A DNA stretch of 37,735 nucleotides from Elusimicrobiota bacterium (GCA_012517285.1 JAAYVG010000050.1:1-37735); one strand, 5' to 3'. Positions 25,256 to 33,535 are shown, counted from the first letter of the stretch. The notes: generated by a model from the letters alone, not told the origin. Numbers and translations are program-made.

Positions 25256-25306
25256 ATGCAAAAAATGATATTTCTAAATGTTGGCGTTGATGATTTATTT
25301 AAATAA
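25256..25306 (+). CDS. 16-codon leader ORF upstream of the type III methyltransferase
   Basis: An ATG with a strong GAGAGG ribosome site at correct spacing opens a 16-codon frame (MQKMIFLNVGVDDLFK) that stops 2 bases before the mod start. The mod gene itself has no ribosome site in its immediate upstream bases, so it may be translated by re-initiation after this ORF. Alternatively this is the stump of a gene interrupted when the restriction cassette was inserted: the ribosome site resembles those of the hydrogenase genes. Confidence 0.4.
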   Translation: MQKMIFLNVGVDDLFK

Positions 25307-25308
25307 TT

Positions 25309-27177
25309 ATGAAAAAACTAACTAAGCAACAAAAAGAGGAAATTATTAAGAAGATTCAGGAAGACAAGCCGATTTCTGATGAATACCGGTTTTTAATTCC
25401 GTTTGAGACGGAAAGAGAATATGAGCTTGTTTATGCTGGTAAAGAAAGAAAAGAAGATATTTTGGCGGATACTTTAAGCGTGCCGTTTCAGCCGATTAAG
25501 AAATTTGGCGAAGTTAAAGAAGATGAGTGGCACAATATGCTAATTTTCGGTGACAACTTACAGGCATTAAAACATCTTTTGAAATTAAAAGAGCAAGGAA
25601 AATTAAGAAATCCGGACGGCAGAAACGGCGTAAAGCTCATTTATATTGATCCTCCGTTTGCGACCGAGCAGGAATTCAGGGGCGCAAAAGAACAAAAAGC
25701 ATATCAAGACAAAATCGCCGGAGCGGAATTTTTAGAATTTTTGAGAAAGCGACTGATTTTCTTGAAAGAATTATTAACCGAGGATGGAAGTATTTTTGTT
25801 CACTTGGATTGGAGAAAGGGGCATCATATAAAATTATTATTGGATGAGATATTTGGAGAAGAAAAATTAAGAAATGAAATAATTTGGACATATACAGGAC
25901 CGAGTGCTCCCGGCCAGCAACAGTTTTCCAGAAAACATGAAGTAATTTTTTGGCATACAAAAAGTGATAACTGGATTTTTAATGTAGATGATATAAGAGT
26001 TCCGTATCACGAGACAACTGCTGGTAAGTTTGAAAGCGAGGGAACTGGTTTTGGTGGGAAAGAAGCTGATTTATCAAAAGGAAAAATTCCAGAGGATTGG
26101 TGGTATTTCCCAATTGTTTCAAGAGTTAGAAACGAGATTTTAGGATACCCCACTCAAAAACCGGAAAGATTATTAGAAAGAATTATTAAAGCATCTTCAA
26201 ACGAAGGCGACATTGTTTTAGATGCTTTTGCTGGTTCTGGTACAACTGGCGCAGTAGCTGAAAAATTGGGTAGAAAATGGATAATGATAGATTCTTCCAA
26301 GTTGGCTATTTACACAATGCAAAAACGAATGTTGAATTTGAAAGCGGAAATTGGTAACAAGGGAAAAGCGTTGAAACCGAAGCCATTTGTTTTGTATAAC
26401 GCTGGACTTTATCTTGACTCCGGATTTCTTGAAAAAATGGACGAAGTAGATTATAGAAAATTCGTCTTGGAATTGTTTGGTGCAGAGCCAGCAGACAACA
26501 GAGTTAAAGGCGTTCAAATGCACGGCATTTTGAATAACCGGCCAGTAATGGTGTTCTCACAAAAGGATTTTTTAACCCATGAGTTTATAGATGATTTACA
26601 TAAAACTCTCGGGGACGGATTAAAAGATGAGATGTACATAATCGCACCGATGAGCGTTGTTCGGTTTAACGAGGATTATATTGATAAAGGGAAAATCCGC
26701 TACCATGTTTTAAAAGTGCCGTATTCTATTATTCAAAAAATTCTGGAAAAGGATTTTATTCGAGGATTACAGCCATTATCCAAAGCAAACATTAATCAGA
26801 CGATTGAAAGCGTGGGATTTGATTTTATATATCCACCCAATGTTGAGTGTGAATATTATCAAGGCACAGAGGGCGGGCTTTTTGACCAGTTGGTGATAAA
26901 AATAAAAAAGTTTGAACCAGTGCAAATCAGCAAAAAGCAAGTGGAATTTAAAGATCCGAAGAAAGAAGCATTATCAATGGTGATGATTGATAAGGACTAC
27001 GATGGAAATGTTTTTGATATGGACCATTATTTCTTTAATGATGAGATTGTAAAAAACGATTTTAAGGTTGTTTTTCCAAAAGAAAAAGTCGGTGAAAAAT
27101 TAATGATTATTTATCTTGATGTTTTAGGAAACGAGAAGGCAGAAGTGAAAAACATTAAAGATTTTAAGAAAAAATAA
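25309..27177 (+). CDS. type III restriction-modification methyltransferase (Mod)
   Basis: The 622-aa product is a beta-class DNA methyltransferase: catalytic motif IV IDPPFATE (D114) precedes the AdoMet motif I DAFAGSGTTG (from D305), the order typical of type III Mod proteins. The motif before the AdoMet site is YPTQKPERLLERIIKAS near 282. The N-terminal EWHNMLIFGDNLQALKHLL block near 82 is also characteristic. The variable central region is about 150 residues and the C-terminal part holds the remaining specificity and Res-contact regions. Mod recognises and methylates one DNA strand and is needed by Res. It lies one base upstream of res. The cassette looks horizontally acquired: it breaks away from the hydrogenase operon and is richer in CG-containing codons than its neighbours. 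Confidence 0.93.
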   Translation: MKKLTKQQKEEIIKKIQEDKPISDEYRFLIPFETEREYELVYAGKERKEDILADTLSVPFQPIKKFGEVKEDEWHNMLIFGDNLQALKHLLKLKEQGKLRNPDGRNGVKLIYIDPPFATEQEFRGAKEQKAYQDKIAGAEFLEFLRKRLIFLKELLTEDGSIFVHLDWRKGHHIKLLLDEIFGEEKLRNEIIWTYTGPSAPGQQQFSRKHEVIFWHTKSDNWIFNVDDIRVPYHETTAGKFESEGTGFGGKEADLSKGKIPEDWWYFPIVSRVRNEILGYPTQKPERLLERIIKASSNEGDIVLDAFAGSGTTGAVAEKLGRKWIMIDSSKLAIYTMQKRMLNLKAEIGNKGKALKPKPFVLYNAGLYLDSGFLEKMDEVDYRKFVLELFGAEPADNRVKGVQMHGILNNRPVMVFSQKDFLTHEFIDDLHKTLGDGLKDEMYIIAPMSVVRFNEDYIDKGKIRYHVLKVPYSIIQKILEKDFIRGLQPLSKANINQTIESVGFDFIYPPNVECEYYQGTEGGLFDQLVIKIKKFEPVQISKKQVEFKDPKKEALSMVMIDKDYDGNVFDMDHYFFNDEIVKNDFKVVFPKEKVGEKLMIIYLDVLGNEKAEVKNIKDFKKK

Positions 27178-27178
27178 A

Positions 27179-29695
27179 ATGAGCGAAGAAGATAAAGAAA
27201 CAATCAGCCCAAATGATTTAGTTTTACGGCTTTCAGAGAAAGCCAACAATTTTGATATTTCAAAGTATGAGGATTTTATTGGCGAGCTTTGCGGAGAACG
27301 AGAGTATCAAATTGAAGCGACAAGAAAGGTTTTGAAATTCTTTTTGAGCGGCGAATACAAAAACATAGAGGAATTAGTTAGGGAAAATTTTAAAATAAAT
27401 GAGGCGATGCGGGAATTTTTTAGGGATGAAGACGAACTGCTTGGCGATTTACTTTTTAAGGACAAATTAAGTTGTACGATTGATTTAGCAACTGGAACTG
27501 GAAAAACTTGGGTAATGTACGCGGCGGCAAGGATAATGCTTGCCGAGGGTGCGGTTGATAATGTTTTAGTTGTCTGCCCTTCAAGAACTATCAAAGATGA
27601 ACTTTGGAAAAAATTTAATAATTTTACAAGCAAAACAAATCTGCAAAGCGCATTTCCAAAAAGCGGAAAATACAGAAACCCGGGCATTATTCAAGCAAAT
27701 CCGGCAATTAAAAAGGGTGATATTGTGATTGACAATATCCATAAGGCCTATGACCATGTTGGTTCATCAATTAAAGATTTAAAAGGAAAGGACAGAAAGA
27801 TTTTAATAATAAACGACGAGGCGCATCATTTTATCAACGCGAAATCGCACGCCAGTAAATCAGAAGATGGAAAAATGTTGGAATGGGCAAAATTTTTAAA
27901 AAATCCCGAGTATAACTTTGCTTATATTCTTAATTCGTCAGGGACGCCATATAAAGGCGACAATTATTTTAAAGATGTTATTTATCGCTATCCGATCCGC
28001 CAAGCGATTGAAGATAAAATGGTGAAAGACATCAACTATTTGGAAAAAGATGAGTCAAGGGGCTGGGGACAGAAACTTAAGGCAATTTACAGAAACCATA
28101 TTGAAAACAAAAAGAAATATCCGAAAGTTAAAAAGCATATTACTATTTTTGTTACCAATCAAATTTCAAAGACCGATAAAATCGCCGATGAAATCAGAAA
28201 GTTTTTGAGAACAGAAGAAGGGATTTCTGTCGAAGAAGCAGAGAAAAAAGTATTGCCGGTTACTTCAAGCCAGAAGCATAAAGCAAACCGAGAATTACTG
28301 AAAACTGTTGACGAGCCGGAAAATCCGGTAGAATGGATTGTTTCTGTTTCGATGCTTACCGAGGGTTGGGATGTCAATAATGTCTTTCAAATCGTCCCCC
28401 ACGAAGACAGGGCGTTTAATTCAAAATTACTTATTGCCCAAGTGTTGGGCAGGGGTTTGCGTGTGCCGCCAGCTTATCAAGGCGACGCGAAAATTCATCC
28501 GCAGGTTACAATTTTTAATCATGACGCTTGGGGTCCAAGAATAGACGATTTGGTGCGGGATGTTGCGGAAATCAGCAAGAAAATAACCAGCAAGGTTGAT
28601 AAAAAATCAAAATATAATTTCTCCCTCTACTACATCAATGTTGAGAAAAAGATTAAAACGGAAACAAAAACACCTGCTCGCGGCAAAATTGAACTACCGA
28701 AATCTCTCGGATTTAGTAGTAGGAAAGATATAACTGAACAAATATATAAGTCGGTGAAAACACAAGAGGAAACAATCAGACGAACCAAGGTTGATTTAGA
28801 GGAGTATTCCGTTAAGGAAGCGGTAAACGAAGTTTTTAATAATATCTTGCTTTTGGATTTAACGCATAATACCAACTTCGCCGAGAAAGCGAATAAAAAA
28901 TTTATTGAAGATCTTATTGAAAAAGAACTGAAAGATATTGGCGAAAAGACAATAACAGAAGCTAACCTCCAAAGAGCAAAATCGTCTTTCAATACGCTTT
29001 ACAGACAATTAACCGGTCAATCCCGAATAGTGGATAAGTATAGCGATCCGATTGAAAAAACTACCAAAGAAATGAACGCGTCCTATGTCAGTATCAGCGA
29101 AGTCAAGAAGAATAAAGGAATAATGTTTAGCGAAAAGTCGTTAAAATCATCTACGGCAAAGGAGTTAGAAAATATCAACGAAGCGCTTGGGGAAATAAAA
29201 AACAAGTATTCCATAAAAACAGATGAGGTCAATTACAAATCGCCTCTTAATGTTACAGTGCTTGCGTCAGAGCCAGAAATTGACTTTGCGACAACATTGA
29301 CAAGAAAAGAAAACGCAAAATTTATTGATTGCTGGGTGAAATCGAAAGACAAAGGATTTTATTCAATTCCGTATAACTATCGCCCAGGCACTCACCCCCA
29401 GCAAAAGCAATTCAACCCCGATTTTATTATCAAAAAGAAGGACAAAATTATTTTTGTGGAAACGAAACACGATGAGGACACGGACGTAAAAAATCGAGAT
29501 AAAATAGCTGGTGCAAATGATTACTTTGTGAAACTAAACAATAAGATTAAGAACAAAGGACAGGAGTATTATTTTTATTTTCTAACGCCAGCGGACTATA
29601 CCGGATTTTTTGAAAAAGTGATAAGAAATAACAAGGCTTTCATCGGAAAATTACACGCGGAGTTATTGAAGAAAAGCAGAGAAGAATTGAAATAA
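27179..29695 (+). CDS. type III restriction endonuclease helicase subunit (Res)
   Basis: The 838-aa protein is an SF2 helicase with a C-terminal nuclease. Walker A is ATGTGKT (A104-T110); motif II is DEAH (D213-H216); motif III is SSGTPY near 258; motifs V and VI are SMLTEGWDVNNVFQ near 393 and AQVLGRGLRVPP near 422. The end of the chain holds a PD-(D/E)XK site: D748 in NPDFIIKKKDK and E761-x-K763 in FVETKHDED. Res works only in complex with Mod and cuts when two unmethylated sites interact. All key residues are present, so the system looks functional. One base separates it from mod. Confidence 0.93.
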   Translation: MSEEDKETISPNDLVLRLSEKANNFDISKYEDFIGELCGEREYQIEATRKVLKFFLSGEYKNIEELVRENFKINEAMREFFRDEDELLGDLLFKDKLSCTIDLATGTGKTWVMYAAARIMLAEGAVDNVLVVCPSRTIKDELWKKFNNFTSKTNLQSAFPKSGKYRNPGIIQANPAIKKGDIVIDNIHKAYDHVGSSIKDLKGKDRKILIINDEAHHFINAKSHASKSEDGKMLEWAKFLKNPEYNFAYILNSSGTPYKGDNYFKDVIYRYPIRQAIEDKMVKDINYLEKDESRGWGQKLKAIYRNHIENKKKYPKVKKHITIFVTNQISKTDKIADEIRKFLRTEEGISVEEAEKKVLPVTSSQKHKANRELLKTVDEPENPVEWIVSVSMLTEGWDVNNVFQIVPHEDRAFNSKLLIAQVLGRGLRVPPAYQGDAKIHPQVTIFNHDAWGPRIDDLVRDVAEISKKITSKVDKKSKYNFSLYYINVEKKIKTETKTPARGKIELPKSLGFSSRKDITEQIYKSVKTQEETIRRTKVDLEEYSVKEAVNEVFNNILLLDLTHNTNFAEKANKKFIEDLIEKELKDIGEKTITEANLQRAKSSFNTLYRQLTGQSRIVDKYSDPIEKTTKEMNASYVSISEVKKNKGIMFSEKSLKSSTAKELENINEALGEIKNKYSIKTDEVNYKSPLNVTVLASEPEIDFATTLTRKENAKFIDCWVKSKDKGFYSIPYNYRPGTHPQQKQFNPDFIIKKKDKIIFVETKHDEDTDVKNRDKIAGANDYFVKLNNKIKNKGQEYYFYFLTPADYTGFFEKVIRNNKAFIGKLHAELLKKSREELK

Positions 29696-29750
29696 TTGGT
29701 ATAATAAAAAATCATCGGCTCGTCCGATCTGTCTGGGGGTGGAAAAGCTT

Positions 29751-30043
29751 TTCCCGACTTTCGCATTTTTTAATCATTGAGATTAAAACGGATTCATCAG
29801 GATGTAAACGAATAAGACATCAGATGAAGACGGATAAACTGGTTGTTTAGTTATTTAGGAAGAAGAATCATCGAGATGAAGACAGACTAATTAGTTATTT
29901 AGTTATCTCGTTGTCTGGTTGTCTGGGAAGAAGGGGCAAGGCAGTTGTTTAGTTGTTTAGGAAATTGATGGATTATTTATTATGGTATAATATAGAGAAG
30001 CCACATAAAGAGCTTAGAGGAAAATGCCATTAGATAGTTTTTT
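29751..30043 (+). repeat. promoter-bearing direct repeat, copy 1
   Basis: The left part shares TTCCC-ACTT-CGCATTTTTTAA and GGATTCATCAGGATGTAAAC with copy 2 at 33154. The last 125 bases (29919-30043) match 33262-33386 with one difference. This copy has about 60 extra bases of GTTGTCTG / GTTATTTA-type octamers and a second ATCATCGAGATGAAGAC. It ends in T7 after TTAGATAG. Confidence 0.85.
29983..29991 (+). promoter_or_regulatory. extended -10 promoter in direct repeat copy 1
   Basis: TGG-TATAAT is an extended -10 element, with TTGATG 15 bases upstream as a poor -35. It points toward the unknown-gene block starting at 30159. The identical module at 33326-33334 points toward the GmrSD-like gene. 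Confidence 0.5.
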
Positions 30044-30158
30044 TAGATTGTAAAAAGTCCAATATGTATAGATATTCTACAGAATATTATGGAGGGAATT
30101 TGTTTGCAAAACCTATTTGGTATTATTACGATACATACAATTGAGTTTGGACTAATCT

Positions 30159-30863
30159 ATGAAAGGAGGAGAAAATATAAAGAAAGTTCTTATTATATCT
30201 GCTGTTTCTTTTATAATAATGGTATCTGGGTGTAAACAAGATGAAACACATCCACTAAGAACAGAAAATGGAAAATTAAACCCAGAACTGGCTAATTTTA
30301 AAAAAGATTTATCACCTCAAAAATCCACAGAGAATAAACAAAGTGAAAATCTTATAGAGTCGGTAGATAGATCAAAAATTCTTAATCTAGTCCAGAATAC
30401 CATTTCTATAGATTCTGAAAAACGAACAATCAGACAGTTTTTTCTAGATTTAGAACATGCTGTTCAAGAAGTATATAGTGAGTATCAAGAAAAATCTAAT
30501 CTAGGGGATGAATCAGCAGCCGCTGTACTCACTTTGATACAGAGACACATAATTAGTGAAAAATGGGAAATAAAACCTTTGCCAGATGGGTGTTGGGAAG
30601 TGGAATATTTGAAGGTTACAATGAATGACATGGGAGAACAATTAAGGTTATCTTATATTTGGAAAGTTGATTATAAGAAAAAGAAAATACTTCCATTAAC
30701 TGTGGAAAGCTTAATATGTATATCGGTACAAGATGCAAGGTATTGGATAGAGAATAATGAAGAAGTGAAATCTGCTCCTATGAATTTTAAGTTCTCTCAC
30801 CCCCCTTGGTCTTGGTATAAACTGAAACCAGTTGATAATAAATGGCAGATTATATCCCAGTAA
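30159..30863 (+). CDS. predicted lipoprotein of unknown function, unclear start codon
   Basis: The protein has a lipoprotein signal: IKKVLIISAVSFIIMVSGC, with lipobox VSGC and modified Cys at about residue 25 of the ATG-started 234-aa frame. The ATG at 30159 is directly followed by AAAGGAGGAGAA, a near-perfect ribosome site, so translation may really start at the ATA at 30177, which would give the textbook signal start (M)KKVLII. This implies either an ATA start or a mutated ATG. Behind the Cys the chain is polar; no enzyme motif was recognised. PDGCWEVEYLKVTMND and HPPWSWYKLKP regions look like a small folded domain. It is first in the block downstream of the promoter repeat. Confidence 0.7.
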   Translation: MKGGENIKKVLIISAVSFIIMVSGCKQDETHPLRTENGKLNPELANFKKDLSPQKSTENKQSENLIESVDRSKILNLVQNTISIDSEKRTIRQFFLDLEHAVQEVYSEYQEKSNLGDESAAAVLTLIQRHIISEKWEIKPLPDGCWEVEYLKVTMNDMGEQLRLSYIWKVDYKKKKILPLTVESLICISVQDARYWIENNEEVKSAPMNFKFSHPPWSWYKLKPVDNKWQIISQ

Positions 30864-30876
30864 AGGAGGACGATTT

Positions 30877-31176
30877 ATGGCAAGAATGGATTTATATCAG
30901 CTGTTAGTGAATATTGCTTCCAGACAGGAACGCATTTTATATGGAGAAGTTTCAGAAAGACTACAGGATCATCCAAATCCACATATAGAGCTAAGTAATC
31001 TTCTATATGATGTCAATAGAGTATGTGCTGACTTTGGTTTACCACCTATTTCTGCTTTGGTTGTTTCCAGAGATAGAAATAGCCAAATTGCTTTTCCAGA
31101 AAATGGATTTTGGCACTGTTCGGCAGTTGCCAATTTGCCTACGAGACATTTGCCATGGTTAGAAAGATATATTTAG
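30877..31176 (+). CDS. small protein of unknown function (99 aa)
   Basis: The start ATG at 30877 is preceded by a perfect AAAGGAGG ribosome site that overlaps the previous gene's end; an earlier in-frame ATG at 30832 would include it and is rejected. The protein opens MARMDLYQLLVNIASRQERI and contains PPISALVVSRD near residue 55 followed by a GFWHCSA segment. The pattern 'PPISALVV ... GFW' recurs in short proteins of unknown function, some as I recall near restriction genes, but I cannot name a family. It is co-directional with the neighbouring lipoprotein and nuclease-like genes. Confidence 0.65.
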   Translation: MARMDLYQLLVNIASRQERILYGEVSERLQDHPNPHIELSNLLYDVNRVCADFGLPPISALVVSRDRNSQIAFPENGFWHCSAVANLPTRHLPWLERYI

Positions 31177-31295
31177 GTATGTTTGCGAAATTTATACTAC
31201 AGAATGGCCTAATTCTTTACCAGGACTTAAATAAGTCAGAATTAAAATATTTAATAACAGAAAAAACATAATATTGCTTTTGAGAAGGATAAATT

Positions 31296-31730
31296 ATGAA
31301 TAAACATAAATCAGGATATGCTACAGGAATGGCGGGCGAGTTTTTTGTCATGGAAAAGCTGTATCAGCTTGGATATGAACCAGCACTTACAATAGGTAAT
31401 GCAAAATCAGTAGATATTTTTGTTAAAAATAAATCCAATCAGCTTTTTGCAGTCAGTGTAAAATCTGTTCGTAAAAGTACAGGGAAATGGGTTATAGGAA
31501 CCAGAGAAAATATATTAAAAAGCAAAAAAATTATATATATTTTTCTCAAATATAATAATTTTGAAGATATAAAAGATCCTCCAGAAGTATTTGTAATACC
31601 AGCAAAAAATGTTGAACAACTCAAAGAAAAATGGCTAAACAATCAATATGCTATTTATTTTTCACCTCAACAAAATTTAAAGAAAATAAACTGTTATAAA
31701 AATAAATGGGGACTATTTAATACCAGATGA
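31296..31730 (+). CDS. PD-(D/E)XK-like endonuclease-fold protein
   Basis: The 144-aa protein has the layout of small restriction-endonuclease-fold proteins: GMAGEFFVMEKLYQLGYEPA with a conserved Glu near residue 15, then KSVDIFVKN with Asp near 45, then FAVSVKSVRK, where the usual (D/E/Q)-x-K reads S-V-K. The end, NCYKNKWGLFN, resembles the terminal Trp segment of these proteins. The changed residue before the Lys leaves catalysis uncertain. A GAGAAGG ribosome site precedes the ATG. It lies 120 bases after the 99-aa gene and 37 bases before the second lipoprotein. The gene may encode a nuclease effector or a scaffold of a defence unit. Confidence 0.6.
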   Translation: MNKHKSGYATGMAGEFFVMEKLYQLGYEPALTIGNAKSVDIFVKNKSNQLFAVSVKSVRKSTGKWVIGTRENILKSKKIIYIFLKYNNFEDIKDPPEVFVIPAKNVEQLKEKWLNNQYAIYFSPQQNLKKINCYKNKWGLFNTR

Positions 31731-31767
31731 ACTTAATATGATAGATTTAAAAATTTTCCAAAAGCAA

Positions 31768-33039
31768 ATGAAAACTTGGCATAATATGCTATTTTGTGTG
31801 TTAGTAATATGTGTTGGATTTTCTGGTTGTACGTCATTTTCCTATTCCGTTCGTAAAGAACAAGAGGGAATATTTTCTATAGATGGTGGTAGGGAAGTGA
31901 AGGTAAAAAATACTTTCCCGATTTGGAATTGGTGGAGGTCGAATCTTAATCTTGAAGGTACTGATTTGCTTGGCTTAATAACATCACCTATAGACTTGCT
32001 AATTGGTTGGCATAAAATAGAAAATTTCAAACCGTTAGATGTAAGTTTTAAATGTAAATTTATTGATCAGAATGGAAATCCATTAGCCGAAAAAGTTTTG
32101 GATATTTATTATTCTTGGGATGTTGGGAAAAATATTAGAACAGTTTCATCTAAAATCTCTCAAGATGGTTCCTTAGATGTTTTACTGAGAGGGTTAGGTT
32201 CTAGTTTTATCCCTACTGCGATGTATGAAATAGATTTCAAATTCCCTGATTGGCAGACTAAGTTTGAAGAAACAGGTGAAGCAGAAGAAATTAAACCTAA
32301 TTTTTTACAAATAATTTTAAGATGTAATAAGGGAAAATGTCAGTTTGAGAATACAGATGGAACATTAATCAAAGAATTGAAATTTGGCGTTGAAGTAATT
32401 AAACATCATGACCCAGAAAAGATTAAAGTATATAAAAAGAGGTTAGAAAAAAAAGAACAAGATATGCTTACAGCAGAAGCAGAACGGAGGCGTCAAGAAA
32501 TTCTAAAACAAGAAGAACAGGAGAGAATACAACAAAAAAAATTACAGAAACTTAAACAACAAAAAATTGAAGCCACTAATTATTTTTCAGATACGCAAGT
32601 AGTTAAAATAATGAGTGATTTAATACATGAAAAGAATGCTATAAAAGATACAAGCATAGGCATTAGTCTTTTAGATTATTTTAAACTTCATCCTTCCGAT
32701 GCTCACAAAGTAAACTTTCATATTGGATATTTTGGAGTTAAAAATACAACTATTAAAAATGGGGTGACAGAATGGTTCGGCATTTCATCTGAGCCTGATG
32801 AAAATATCGGAACGGTGGTTATAGATGGTGTTTTTAACTACTATTATTGGCTATCTATTTTTCAATTTCCTGGTGAAATTGATATTCCTAGTGGTTCATT
32901 TGTATGGGGAATAGGTAAGATTATTGGAATTAGAAAAGATATAATTCACGGTGCACGCATAGAAGTCCCAATTATTCAATTTAGTGTTTGTATTGTTAGA
33001 TTAGAAAGTGAAACGTATGTAGTATATAGAAAAAAGTAA
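31768..33039 (+). CDS. predicted lipoprotein with coiled-coil region, unknown function
   Basis: Starting at 31768 the protein is 423 aa and opens with a lipoprotein signal (KTWHNMLFCVLVICVGFSGC) with lipobox GFSGC. An ATG at 31738 would add ten residues before it. Residues about 215-275 are a charged coiled coil rich in Lys, Glu and Gln (EAERRRQEILKQEEQERIQQ). The N-terminal half has beta-rich stretches; the C-terminal part contains a region of alternating hydrophobic residues with GTVVIDGVFNYYYWLSIFQF. No family was recognised. It is the last gene before the second copy of the promoter repeat, so the repeats bracket four unknown genes. Confidence 0.65.
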   Translation: MKTWHNMLFCVLVICVGFSGCTSFSYSVRKEQEGIFSIDGGREVKVKNTFPIWNWWRSNLNLEGTDLLGLITSPIDLLIGWHKIENFKPLDVSFKCKFIDQNGNPLAEKVLDIYYSWDVGKNIRTVSSKISQDGSLDVLLRGLGSSFIPTAMYEIDFKFPDWQTKFEETGEAEEIKPNFLQIILRCNKGKCQFENTDGTLIKELKFGVEVIKHHDPEKIKVYKKRLEKKEQDMLTAEAERRRQEILKQEEQERIQQKKLQKLKQQKIEATNYFSDTQVVKIMSDLIHEKNAIKDTSIGISLLDYFKLHPSDAHKVNFHIGYFGVKNTTIKNGVTEWFGISSEPDENIGTVVIDGVFNYYYWLSIFQFPGEIDIPSGSFVWGIGKIIGIRKDIIHGARIEVPIIQFSVCIVRLESETYVVYRKK

Positions 33040-33116
33040 GTTTAGAGGTCTTTTAAGTTGTTAATCACGTTTGAAATAGAAAAGAGAATAATTAAATAAA
33101 TGTTTCTTTCGTAATT

Positions 33117-33152
33117 ATTGTGGATATAGTCTTGGATTTAATAATCCACAAT
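33117..33152. repeat. 36-bp dyad repeat, copy A
   Basis: ATTGTGGAT at the left end and ATCCACAAT at the right form a perfect 9-bp dyad around an 18-base centre. With its left flank the 49-base stretch 33104-33152 matches 35542-35590 with one difference. The second copy lies within the ISL3-like transposase remnant. Confidence 0.7.
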
Positions 33153-33153
33153 T

Positions 33154-33386
33154 TTCCCAACTTCCGCATTTTTTAATCATCGAGATGAAAACGGATTCAT
33201 CAGGATGTAAACAGATAAGACAGCAAATGAAGACGGATAAATTCGTTATTTGGTTGTCTGGTTGTTTGGGAAGAAGGGGCAAGGCAGTTGTTTAGTTGTT
33301 TAGGAAATTGATGGATTATTTATTATGGTATAATATAGAGAAGCCACATAAAGAGCTTAGAGGAAAATGCCATTAGATAGTTTTTT
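33154..33386 (+). repeat. promoter-bearing direct repeat, copy 2
   Basis: The last 125 bases (33262-33386) match 29919-30043 at 124 of 125 positions and include the extended -10 TGG-TATAAT (33326-33334). The left part matches the first copy more loosely and is about 60 bases shorter because of fewer octamer units. It is followed by the GmrSD-like gene instead of the lipoprotein gene. Confidence 0.85.
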
Positions 33387-33387
33387 A

Positions 33388-33500
33388 CTTGCCTGATGGC
33401 TCGGTTGCATAACAGTAGATAAACGGTTCGGCTCATAGAGCCTCACCTAAATTTTTGTTTCGCAAAAACTTCTTTTATCCGCGAAACGTTAGTCGAAAGG
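33388..33500 (+). promoter_or_regulatory. structured leader upstream of the GmrSD-like gene
   Basis: The stretch contains perfect or near-perfect dyads: GGCTC-ATA-GAGCC (33433-33445), AAATTTTTG / CAAAAACTT around TTTCG (about 33450-33472), and GTTTCGC / GCGAAAC. An outer pair TAGATAGT (33374-33381) and ACTATCTA (33507-33514) encloses it. The organisation, with CATAAC on the left and CGTTAGTC on the right, faintly recalls an integron attC site. It could be a leader RNA or a recombination site. Confidence 0.35.
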
Positions 33501-33535
33501 CAGAGCACTATCTATATTAAGAAAAGGAGTTATTT

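Larger units (their letters stand above)
29696..30158. other. intergenic region between res and the lipoprotein gene
   Basis: The region holds a small hairpin ATCGG-CTCGT-CCGAT near 29712, a perfect palindrome GGAAAAGCTTTTCC near 29741, the promoter-bearing direct repeat (29751-30043), and 115 bases before the lipoprotein gene. In those 115 bases a 26-codon frame (30064-30144) is open, without a clear ribosome site; I do not call it a gene. Confidence 0.6.
33040..33535. other. intergenic region upstream of the GmrSD-like gene
   Basis: It contains a 36-bp dyad element (33117-33152), direct repeat copy 2 (33154-33386) with its promoter, and a 115-bp structured stretch (33388-33500), then the AAAGGAG ribosome site of the next gene. 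No reading frame of note was found. Confidence 0.6.

Noticed and set aside
30064-30144. 26-codon ORF (MYRYSTEYYGGN...) between the promoter repeat and the lipoprotein gene
   Set aside because: No ribosome site and no recognisable pattern; too short to separate from chance in AT-rich DNA.
31179-31271. 30-codon ORF (MFAKFILQNG...) after the 99-aa gene
   Set aside because: Only a weak AGG upstream; plausible but not supported enough to call.
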